NCBI GenBank assembly: GCA_964645935.1
Contig: CAZYAK010000024.1
Span: 1-19,417 of the forward strand
DNA length: 19,417 nt
Source: CAZYAK01 sp964645935
Lineage (GTDB): Bacteria; Patescibacteriota; Gracilibacteria; Peribacterales; Peribacteraceae
Reading direction: 5' to 3'
The notes under the pieces are model-generated. The model did no database searches. It saw only the letters and a program-made list of their open reading frames with translations, and had not been told where the DNA came from. This document shows positions 14,528 through 19,417 of the stretch, piece after piece (within the stretch, counting starts at the first letter, position 1; every line of letters begins with the position of its first letter). Made by a program: the position numbers and the translations under genes.

Positions 14528-14559
14528 GAGCACTGGAGCCTGATGTTCCAGTGCTCTTT
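14528..14559 (+). terminator. Strong hairpin: terminator of the MarR operon or 5' cap hairpin of the next transcript
   Basis: GAGCACTGGA (14528-14537) and TCCAGTGCTC (14547-14556) form a perfect 10-base-pair stem with a nine-base loop, followed by TTT. This is a reasonable intrinsic terminator for the operon ending at 14471. Given the TACAAT just before it, it could instead sit at the 5' end of the downstream transcript. Confidence 0.6.
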
Positions 14560-14590
14560 GACAGGAATGTCCTCCGTCCCTTGAAGGAGC

Positions 14591-14630
14591 GGGTAGCGTC
14601 ATTGCCGTCACGGCGGCCGCGACGCTACCC
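14591..14630 (+). repeat. Long inverted repeat in the leader of the secreted protein gene
   Basis: GGGTAGCGTC (14591-14600) and GACGCTACCC (14621-14630) are perfect 10-base arms. The 20-base loop contains a smaller GCCG/CGGC hairpin. No T-run follows, so a terminator is unlikely. Its position 60 bases before the start codon suggests a leader structure that could affect expression of the downstream gene. Confidence 0.6.
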
Positions 14631-14691
14631 ATTCCTACCGCGGCTTGCCCAGATCGGGCGGCGCGGTTCCCGGGAATCACGGAGGTGTAGC

Positions 14692-15129
14692 ATGCTCCAA
14701 CGTCTGCTAGCTCTCGTCGGCCTCGCGCTGGTGTGCCTGCTGGCCCAGGGTGTGTCCGGCCAAGAGCCGACCCCCAAGCCGAAGGTCATCATCACCGACG
14801 ACATTGACGCGGTCTACCGCCAGACCATCGCCGTCCTCAAGATCCGCCACGCGCAGGAAGCGCAGGTGGAGAAGGTGCGCGACCTGTTCAAGACCGACCG
14901 CAAGGCCGCGCTCAAGCTCCTGCGCGCCGAAGTCTCCGCCAAGAACTACAAGGCCGCGCGGCTCCTCGCCGGCCTGCACTGGGAAGGCAACGAGGAAGCC
15001 GGGGTCGCCAAGGACATGAAGGAGGCCCTCGCGATCCTCCAGAAGATGGAGCACTGGCCCCAGACGGGGCTGGAACTGGACGAACTCCAGGGCCTCATCA
15101 AGGAGGCCGAGAAGCGCCTCAAGAAGTAG
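14692..15129 (+). CDS. Small secreted protein of unknown function
   Basis: A 145-residue protein with an N-terminal signal peptide (MLQRLLALVGLALVCLLAQG, probable cleavage near residue 23 before QEPTP). The mature part is highly charged and helical: VEKVRDLFKTDRKAALKLL, a segment KNYKAARLLAGLHWEGNEEAGVAKD with a loose Sel1-like feel, and the lysine-rich end EAEKRLKK. I recognise no family. Unlike most genes here it has a strong Shine-Dalgarno GGAGGT (14681-14686) five bases before the ATG, and a long upstream region with two strong hairpins. An ATG-less upstream extension in frame passes through those hairpins and is rejected. A GC-rich hairpin follows the gene. Confidence 0.85.
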   Translation: MLQRLLALVGLALVCLLAQGVSGQEPTPKPKVIITDDIDAVYRQTIAVLKIRHAQEAQVEKVRDLFKTDRKAALKLLRAEVSAKNYKAARLLAGLHWEGNEEAGVAKDMKEALAILQKMEHWPQTGLELDELQGLIKEAEKRLKK

Positions 15130-15148
15130 CTACAACGCATTCCTGTCC

Positions 15149-15174
15149 CCCCGGCGCGCTCACGCGTGCCGGGG
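15149..15174. terminator. GC-rich hairpin between convergent genes
   Basis: CCCCGGC (15149-15155) and GCCGGGG (15168-15174) with additional GCG/CGC pairing inside. It lies between the stop codons of the secreted protein and the minus-strand M23 gene and could stop transcription from both sides. No T-run is present. Confidence 0.5.
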
Positions 15175-15185
15175 CGGTCATGCCC

Positions 15186-16157
15186 TCAGTCCGCGGACGG
15201 CACCTTGGGCGCCGGGGGCAGGAAGGGGAGCGGATCAACCGGGGCACCGTTGCGGTAGACACCGAAGTGCAGGTGCGGGCCGGTGGACATACCGGCTCCG
15301 GGCGTGCCCGGGCGTCCGCCGGATGAACCGATGAGATCCCCGGCGTAGATCTTCTGGCCCTTCTGCACGGAGAACTTGGTGAGGTGTCCGTAGAGCGTGG
15401 AGTAGCCCCCCGGATGCTCGATCGTGACGTAGTTGAAGCCCAGGCCGTGATCGACCACGTCTTTGACGATACCGCCAGCCGCCGCGTACACGGGCGTGAG
15501 CTGGGGGGTGGGAATGTCGATGGCGTAGTGCTTCATATGGAACCGCGCCTCGTACGACGCATCCAGGAAGCGGGCGGAGATACCCTGATCCGGATCAACC
15601 GGCCAGAGAAGCGCCACGGTGCCGCGCGAAACCACGTCCACGGTGAGGGCGCGGGCGCGCTCGGAGGCCTCCCACATCTGGTTGAACGCGGTGCGGAGGA
15701 ACTGGTCAGCACGCTGAGAATCCTTCATGAGATCCACGAGCAACAGCGCGCTGCGGCGGAACTCCTCGTCCACGGCAGGATCGACATCCTCGCCCATGGC
15801 GGTCTGCTCAATACGCAGCTGGTCGAGCTGGGCACGGAGAATGTCTTCCTTGTGCCTCAGCACCTCCTGCTCCTCGCGCGCTTGGCGGGCGCGACTCTCA
15901 GCCTCGGCGTAGCGGACGGCCGCGGGCGTGTCGTCGCCACCCTCGGCGGGATCGGTAACCGTACGGCCCGGTACGCCCTCGTTGTGCTCCACCACGCGCG
16001 CGCGGGTCACCACGGGCGCAGCCGCCGGCTCCGCCGTGAGGACGGACGCCGTGGTGGGAGCGGTGCCTCCACCCGACAGCGCCACCACCCATCCCGACAC
16101 CGCGACGGCGGCGAGGAGGAGCAAGCCCGGACGAGGGACGTGAATCTCGATCTGCAT
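15186..16157 (-). CDS. M23 family metallopeptidase with coiled coil
   Basis: A 323-residue exported peptidoglycan peptidase. Residues 10-27 are a hydrophobic anchor; a low-complexity Ala/Thr stretch follows; about 80-120 is a predicted coiled coil (AESRARQAREEQEVLRHKED), the EnvC/NlpD-like layout in which the coil positions or regulates the catalytic domain. The M23 domain in the last 130 residues retains all ligands: HYAIDI (H and D), YGH and HLHFGV. It lacks LysM modules, unlike the other M23 protein in this window. The start at 16157 is chosen over an ATG 48 codons upstream because an extended -10 (TGGTATACT) ends seven bases before it and because the hydrophobic anchor begins there. Confidence 0.92.
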   Translation of the reverse strand: MQIEIHVPRPGLLLLAAVAVSGWVVALSGGGTAPTTASVLTAEPAAAPVVTRARVVEHNEGVPGRTVTDPAEGGDDTPAAVRYAEAESRARQAREEQEVLRHKEDILRAQLDQLRIEQTAMGEDVDPAVDEEFRRSALLLVDLMKDSQRADQFLRTAFNQMWEASERARALTVDVVSRGTVALLWPVDPDQGISARFLDASYEARFHMKHYAIDIPTPQLTPVYAAAGGIVKDVVDHGLGFNYVTIEHPGGYSTLYGHLTKFSVQKGQKIYAGDLIGSSGGRPGTPGAGMSTGPHLHFGVYRNGAPVDPLPFLPPAPKVPSAD

Positions 16158-16164
16158 TCCAATT

Positions 16165-16173
16165 AGTATACCA
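16165..16173 (-). promoter_or_regulatory. Extended -10 promoter of the leaderless M23 gene
   Basis: TGG-TATACT on the minus strand: a TGn extended -10 with a near-perfect hexamer, seven bases before the ATG at 16157. An extended -10 can compensate for the poor -35. Confidence 0.75.
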
Positions 16174-16233
16174 GAATCGCGCTCTAGGCTCCAGACAGCG
16201 GAACCTTGACAGTCCAACCGTTCCTGTCGGTTC

Positions 16234-16262
16234 TTGCCGTGCGTCGGACCAGGCCCTACCGT
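16234..16262 (+). promoter_or_regulatory. Probable promoter of the ATP-grasp gene
   Basis: TTGCCG (16234-16239), a 17-base spacer and TACCGT (16257-16262). The transcript would start near 16269, leaving a leader of about 25 bases before the ATG at 16294. A small inverted repeat AACCG/CGGTT (16216-16232) lies just upstream. Confidence 0.5.
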
Positions 16263-16293
16263 CATGCCTGTTACGCCCCTTTCGCCCCATTCC

Positions 16294-17211
16294 ATGCGCA
16301 CCGTCGCCGTCTACTTCACCCAGCCCGGTTTCGACGATTACCCCTTCGATAAACCCGATTACCGCGAAGGCTACCATCAGCTCGCCCGCCTCCTGAAGGA
16401 GCGTGGAGCGCAGCTGTGGATCGTCCGTGGTGAGACGACGTACCGCGGCGGCAACGCGTTTGAGGGGCGTTGGGAGTTTCGAGACAACGCGTTCCATCGC
16501 GAGGAGGGGATGGTCGCTGCCGACCTCATCTTCCTGAAGGGCCGCCTGACCGTGGACGCCGACGCGCGGTGCGTCAACGACGCGGAATTCGACGGCATCT
16601 GCACGGACAAGTGGGCGACATACAGGTTGTTCCCTGATCTCTGTCCGAAGACCGTCCGCGTGCAATCCGCGGAGGAGTGCCGCCTAGCACTGGATGCGCT
16701 TGGGGACGGTGTCGCGGTGGTGAAGCCCGTCGACGGCGAGGAGGGCAAGGAGGTGATGATCGCACCAGTACGGGAGCTGAAAGCCGCACTACCGAAGACG
16801 TACCCGCGCCTCGTGCAGGCGCTCATCGATACCTCCGGCGGCATCCCGGGCGTGGCGCCCGGCAAACACGATCTGCGCCTCATCGTGGTGCAGGGGCGAC
16901 TGGTGAGCGCCTTCGTGCGCATGCCCGCGGAGGGGAAGTTCGTGGCAAACGTGGCGCAGGGAGGGAGCATCGCGGAGGTGCCGGTGGCAAACATCCCCGC
17001 GGCTGCGATCGCCGTCATCGACCGCATCGATACGGGCTTCGCGCGCTTCCCCAAACGCATCTACTCCGCCGATCTCGGGCTGGACCGTGACGGCTCATGG
17101 AAGATCATCGAGCTCAATGCGCAGCCCGGCCTCTCCGCGGACGACTGGAAGGAAAGTGAGGGCGGTAAGCGCTTCTTTATCGCCGTTGCCGATCTCCTGG
17201 CGTCGGCATGA
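16294..17211 (+). CDS. ATP-grasp domain protein
   Basis: A 305-residue ATP-grasp fold enzyme, the family that joins a carboxylate to an amine or thiol through an acyl-phosphate. The N-terminus MRTVAVYFTQPGFDDYPF begins a pre-ATP-grasp Rossmann-like lobe. Nucleotide-binding and metal residues can be seen: VAVVKPVDGEEGKEVMI at 140-156 (K144 and the Gly-rich loop), GKHDLRLIVVQGRLVSAFVR at 190-209, the ANVAQGGS loop at 218-225, D260 in YSADLGLD, and E273-x-N275 in IIELNAQPGL, the Mg-binding pair. The overall pattern is like RimK or glutathione-synthetase-like ligases, but the substrate cannot be told. No Shine-Dalgarno; the ATG at 16294 is chosen because the fold begins there, while an ATG at 16264 in the same frame is possible. 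Confidence 0.88.
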   Translation: MRTVAVYFTQPGFDDYPFDKPDYREGYHQLARLLKERGAQLWIVRGETTYRGGNAFEGRWEFRDNAFHREEGMVAADLIFLKGRLTVDADARCVNDAEFDGICTDKWATYRLFPDLCPKTVRVQSAEECRLALDALGDGVAVVKPVDGEEGKEVMIAPVRELKAALPKTYPRLVQALIDTSGGIPGVAPGKHDLRLIVVQGRLVSAFVRMPAEGKFVANVAQGGSIAEVPVANIPAAAIAVIDRIDTGFARFPKRIYSADLGLDRDGSWKIIELNAQPGLSADDWKESEGGKRFFIAVADLLASA

Positions 17212-17551
17212 AGCGTGTTGCACGCCGGTGCTTTGAGATGTTCTGCGGCTGCTCCACGCCTGAAGATCCGCCGACAGTGGTTCGTCGGCATCCGGCTTTT
17301 GCCCTCACCGACGCCCGCGCTCCGTGTACTGCTGCGAAACCACTCGCGCTGCGCCGATTCCACGTACACTCAGCGGAAACGCCCGCTCGTTGGCACCACG
17401 GCTCCCTCCGCCCGAACGCTCCGCCCCGAGCGCTCCGGCGGGAGAAGCGATACGAGAGATCGCGTCTTCCGCACGTCACATCATCGCCTGTCGTCGGTCT
17501 GCCCGGAGCGTCCCGGGTCATGTCTGCACATCGCTCATGGAGGATGAGGAA
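17212..17551 (+). other. 340-base intergenic stretch with hairpins upstream of an SD-led gene
   Basis: I see no convincing gene here. It holds a six-base-pair hairpin GCCGAC/GTCGGC (17270-17289), followed by CTTTTGCC, which may end the ATP-grasp transcript; a second imperfect hairpin CTCCGCC/GGCGGGAG around 17409-17435; and a short CCCGG/CCGGG (17501-17516). A TACACT hexamer at 17365-17370 might be a -10, without a good -35. A strong Shine-Dalgarno GGAGGA (17539-17544) sits seven bases before the ATG at 17552. Confidence 0.4.
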
Positions 17552-17992
17552 ATGGATTGGGAACACGTCCTATGGCTCCTGTACGGCGTCCTGCTCAGCT
17601 ATCTGCCACGTCTTGCGAAGCACGTGCCGCAGGTCATTGCGTTGTTCAGCATCGTCCAGAGCTTCCTCAAGGTGAAGCTCGAGCTGTACGATCTCGCCCG
17701 CCCCGAGGATCGCTTCGCGCTGCCCGTCGCGCTGGCCATCCCGAAAAAAATGCTCTCGCTCCATCCGGAGCTCATCTACGAACGGCTCCGCTGCGGCCGC
17801 GCGGAGCCGCTCAAGTACGCCGCTCAGATTTTCCTGGACGGCGGCGCCTACGCGCTGGCAATCCGGTGGTGGTCGCTGAGACCGCTGCCGATCCCCTGCA
17901 CCGCCGAGGAGCTTGCGGACTTCCGCAAGACTTTCACGCCGGCGATGAACGAGGCGGAGAAGAACGATCCGCCGTATTGCTACTACATCTAA
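17552..17992 (+). CDS. Hypothetical protein with N-terminal membrane segment
   Basis: A 146-residue protein. Residues 5-22 (HVLWLLYGVLLSYLPRL) are hydrophobic enough for a membrane anchor or an amphipathic helix, followed by a second apolar stretch (VIALFSIVQSFLKV). The rest is soluble and helical, ending PPYCYYI. I recognise no family. The ATG at 17552 is preferred over an in-frame ATG at 17537 because GGAGGA stands seven bases before it. This Shine-Dalgarno-led start is unlike the leaderless genes around it. A perfect UUCG-capped hairpin starts directly after the TAA. The gene is flanked by long non-coding DNA on both sides. Confidence 0.72.
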   Translation: MDWEHVLWLLYGVLLSYLPRLAKHVPQVIALFSIVQSFLKVKLELYDLARPEDRFALPVALAIPKKMLSLHPELIYERLRCGRAEPLKYAAQIFLDGGAYALAIRWWSLRPLPIPCTAEELADFRKTFTPAMNEAEKNDPPYCYYI

Positions 17993-18016
17993 CCGGAGTC
18001 CCTTCGGGGATTCCGG
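17993..18016 (+). terminator. UUCG tetraloop hairpin immediately after a stop codon
   Basis: CCGGAGTCCC-TTCG-GGGATTCCGG: ten base pairs (one G-U) closed by the very stable UUCG tetraloop, starting at the base after the TAA. There is no U-run, so it may stop transcription poorly but would protect the 3' end of the message. Confidence 0.65.
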
Positions 18017-18038
18017 CTGCCGGCCTCCCGCTGGCACC

Positions 18039-18068
18039 ACACCCTCCGCCGGACGCGACGGAGGGTGT
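18039..18068 (+). terminator. Second hairpin downstream, terminator-like
   Basis: ACACCCTCCG (18039-18048) and CGGAGGGTGT (18059-18068) are perfect 10-base arms with a ten-base loop. It follows the UUCG hairpin by 22 bases. The sequence after it is ACTCATATTC, without a true T-run. Confidence 0.5.
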
Positions 18069-18182
18069 ACTCATATTCCCGCATCACGAATCGCGGGTTC
18101 TGGAGCACGAGCGCGCCAGTCGCGCCAACGCGAGGGGACGTGGGAAGAAGGGGATGGCTTGGGAATGCAGGAAGCTTAGATA

Positions 18183-18211
18183 TTGACTTATATGATGATT
18201 TTTTGGATAGT
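18183..18211 (+). promoter_or_regulatory. Promoter that sets the start of the 179-residue protein
   Basis: TTGACT (18183-18188), a 17-base A+T-rich spacer and GATAGT (18206-18211), six bases before the ATG at 18218. This is the same layout as at the MarR gene. It makes the upstream in-frame coding extension unlikely. Confidence 0.7.
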
Positions 18212-18217
18212 ATGGTC

Positions 18218-18757
18218 ATGGCCCTCGAACATGGCACCGGCCTGGACCATTGGCACGTCTCCACAACTGATGAGGGCAGCATGTCCTTCAGACGTGAGGA
18301 TGATCTCTCTACGTTCCGCCTACAGTACGTCGATCCGCCTCAATCTATCGAGTTGAGAGAGACGGATGCCGACGCAGTGACGCGGGCGATCGACACGCTC
18401 CGCGCGCGCGCCGTGGCGGACATGGAGCGCATTCTCGGAGATCTGCTGGAAGGACTCCTGTCGCAGCTCTCGCAGGAAGAAGGCAGGATTGCGCACATCC
18501 ATGCCGAGGTCGTCACCGCGCCAAACCATATCCCCCTCGCCTGGCTCCAGGAGGGGCGCCTCACGGTAGAGCTGCCGTCGTTCCGCACGGTGATAACCGA
18601 CGGTGACGCCGACGGCTCCGACGCATTTCTGGCTAGGGGGTACGCGCGGTCCACGATAAACCGGCGCGCCGCCGAGATCCGCGAGCTCTACGAGATAGCC
18701 ATGCACCAGCTACTCAGCCGGCTCGCCTCGAAGAAGGAGCAGGAGGAGCCTGCTTAG
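18218..18757 (+). CDS. Hypothetical protein, leaderless
   Basis: A 179-residue soluble protein without signal peptide. It starts MALEHGTGLDHWHVSTTDEG, with mixed acidic strands, then a helical middle (AVTRAIDTLRARAVADMERILGDL), and a charged C-terminal helix ending KKEQEEPA. I recognise no family. The frame is open for another 51 codons upstream, but a consensus promoter lies in that extension, and placing the -10 six bases before 18218 matches the other leaderless genes. An ATG at 18212 is two codons longer and equally near. It converges with the minus-strand gene ending at 18769. Confidence 0.72.
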   Translation: MALEHGTGLDHWHVSTTDEGSMSFRREDDLSTFRLQYVDPPQSIELRETDADAVTRAIDTLRARAVADMERILGDLLEGLLSQLSQEEGRIAHIHAEVVTAPNHIPLAWLQEGRLTVELPSFRTVITDGDADGSDAFLARGYARSTINRRAAEIRELYEIAMHQLLSRLASKKEQEEPA

Positions 18758-18768
18758 TTACCGCTGCT

Positions 18769-19134
18769 TTAGGACACGCCGTACGGGCGATGCATCCCGT
18801 CGCGCCTCTGCTGCTGGATGGCCGCATGCTCGCGGTCTCCTTCCGGATCAGCAGGCAGGGCGCCGCCCAGCACGAGCGCGATGACTTCATCGTTGAAGTT
18901 CTTGCGGCCGTGCTCCACCTTCCACTGGGCCAGCTGGGCGCTGATGTCCTCCGCGCTGAGTTTGGCCTCGCGCGCGGCCTTGGCCCACTCCAGGTATTCG
19001 TCCTCCGTGGCGCTCAGGTTTGCGGTGATGACGCGCGCGCGCCAGCGCACCTGCTCAAGCTTGGTTTCGTGCGTCGGGATGTCCGACGCCTCGACCTTGC
19101 GAGAGCCTCCGGGTGTGGGTTTTTGTTTTGCCAT
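18769..19134 (-). CDS. Hypothetical protein, leaderless
   Basis: A 121-residue basic-then-acidic soluble protein: a lysine-rich N-terminus (MAKQKPTPGGSRKVEAS), a helical middle (EDEYLEWAKAAREAKLSAEDISAQLAQWK) and a polar tail with QQQRRDG. The middle could form a small helical domain, perhaps nucleic-acid-related given the basic start, but nothing specific is recognised. The ATG at 19134 lies eight bases after TATACT. It converges with the 179-residue gene, with 11 bases between the stops. Confidence 0.75.
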   Translation of the reverse strand: MAKQKPTPGGSRKVEASDIPTHETKLEQVRWRARVITANLSATEDEYLEWAKAAREAKLSAEDISAQLAQWKVEHGRKNFNDEVIALVLGGALPADPEGDREHAAIQQQRRDGMHRPYGVS

Positions 19135-19142
19135 ATCACGGC

Positions 19143-19171
19143 AGTATAGCGTTTTTCGCTTCCGGACGCAA
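19143..19171 (-). promoter_or_regulatory. Promoter of the leaderless 121-residue protein gene
   Basis: On the minus strand TTGCGT (19171-19166), a 17-base spacer and TATACT (19148-19143). The ATG at 19134 is eight bases on. Confidence 0.75.
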
Positions 19172-19228
19172 AAGATGACTCATTACGTATCCTTCCGAAA
19201 CCCGGTGTTCGCCGCTTCCCCCAGCGCC

Positions 19229-19245
19229 AAGCGTTGTGTACGCTT
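19229..19245. repeat. Small inverted repeat between the last gene and tRNA-Trp
   Basis: AAGCGT-TGTGT-ACGCTT, a perfect six-base inverted repeat in the otherwise featureless stretch before the tRNA. Function unknown. Confidence 0.4.
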
Positions 19246-19315
19246 AGCGTGCCCTCGGCGGGTGTCTTGGGCTCGTTCGCGACATCGGTATTTCCCTCCA
19301 CCGGTTCCAGGATAT

Positions 19316-19391
19316 AGGCGCGTAGCTCAGCTGGTAGAGCACAGGTCTCCAAAACCTGGGGTCGCAGGTTCGAGCCCTGCCGCGCCTGCCA
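19316..19391 (+). tRNA. tRNA-Trp (CCA)
   Basis: A complete 76-base tRNA. Acceptor AGGCGCG pairs with CGCGCCT; D-arm GCTC...GAGC; anticodon arm CAGGT-CTCCAAA-ACCTG with anticodon CCA (tryptophan); variable loop GGGTC; T-arm GCAGG-TTCGAGC-CCTGC. The discriminator base is G and the 3' CCA is encoded. It starts a new plus-strand segment that leaves the window. Confidence 0.96.
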
Positions 19392-19417
19392 GATGATCCT
19401 CGGTCGTTGCTGGAGGG

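Noticed and set aside
17208..17675. 155-codon frame overlapping the ATP-grasp end and the 17552 gene
   Set aside because: Rich in R, S and C, it overlaps the better-supported SD-led gene in another frame and has no start signals.
18065..18217. Earlier start for the 179-residue gene
   Set aside because: The extension begins in a terminator-like hairpin and contains an A+T-rich consensus promoter, both unlikely within a coding region.
1..19417. CRISPR array, prophage or transposon
   Set aside because: No spaced direct repeats, integrase, transposase, capsid or restriction genes were seen; the only repeats are the 9-base arrays and the tRNA fragment.

Overview
The window is a G+C-rich, densely packed bacterial chromosome segment that uses the standard stop codons (TGA ends several of the genes below). 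It carries a Gram-positive-like or single-membrane envelope toolkit: two M23 peptidases, a D-Ala-D-Ala carboxypeptidase, an FtsQ-like divisome protein and a lipoprotein. I see no outer-membrane genes, ribosomal RNA, CRISPR array, transposase or integrase. Gene style (compact, many unrecognised small proteins, thrombospondin type 3 repeats) would fit a high-G+C Patescibacteria/CPR lineage, but this is an inference and the sequence alone does not settle the taxon.

Layout: a partial tRNA-Asp and a duplicated fragment of its 5' end (1-187, minus); a 46-residue membrane miniprotein (284-424, minus); an overlapping envelope pair LysM-M23 peptidase / D,D-carboxypeptidase (465-2389, minus); an ftsQ-like gene (minus) divergent from a GT4 glycosyltransferase (plus); a CNNM/CBS membrane protein (minus) divergent from an NAD(P)H-hydrate dehydratase and a PgeF/laccase-domain gene (plus); a lipoprotein (minus); a 400-base non-coding stretch rich in inverted repeats; a small helical protein and a dGTPase; a MarR - DUF2339 - DUF3999-like/TSP3 operon (10158-14471); a small secreted protein behind a structured leader; a second M23 peptidase (minus); an ATP-grasp enzyme; three unrecognised genes; and a tRNA-Trp at the right edge.

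The most striking signal is transcriptional. For at least eight genes on both strands a sigma70-type -10 hexamer sits only 6-8 bases before the start codon, often with a -35 at 16-17 bases, so transcription should begin on or next to the start codon: a leaderless design. It fixes start codons for several genes and uncovers the miniprotein. Two genes (14692 and 17552) are the opposite: a clear Shine-Dalgarno sequence behind a long hairpin-rich upstream region. A second unusual signal is a 9-base-period repeat (about TCGGTNCCN) that reads toward the promoters on both sides of the two divergent intergenic regions.

The genes form a picture of cell-wall growth and remodelling (peptidases, carboxypeptidase, FtsQ, glycosyltransferase), metabolite repair and nucleotide housekeeping (NnrD, PgeF, dGTPase), and a MarR-controlled membrane operon of unknown role whose operator can be read directly between its -35 and -10.
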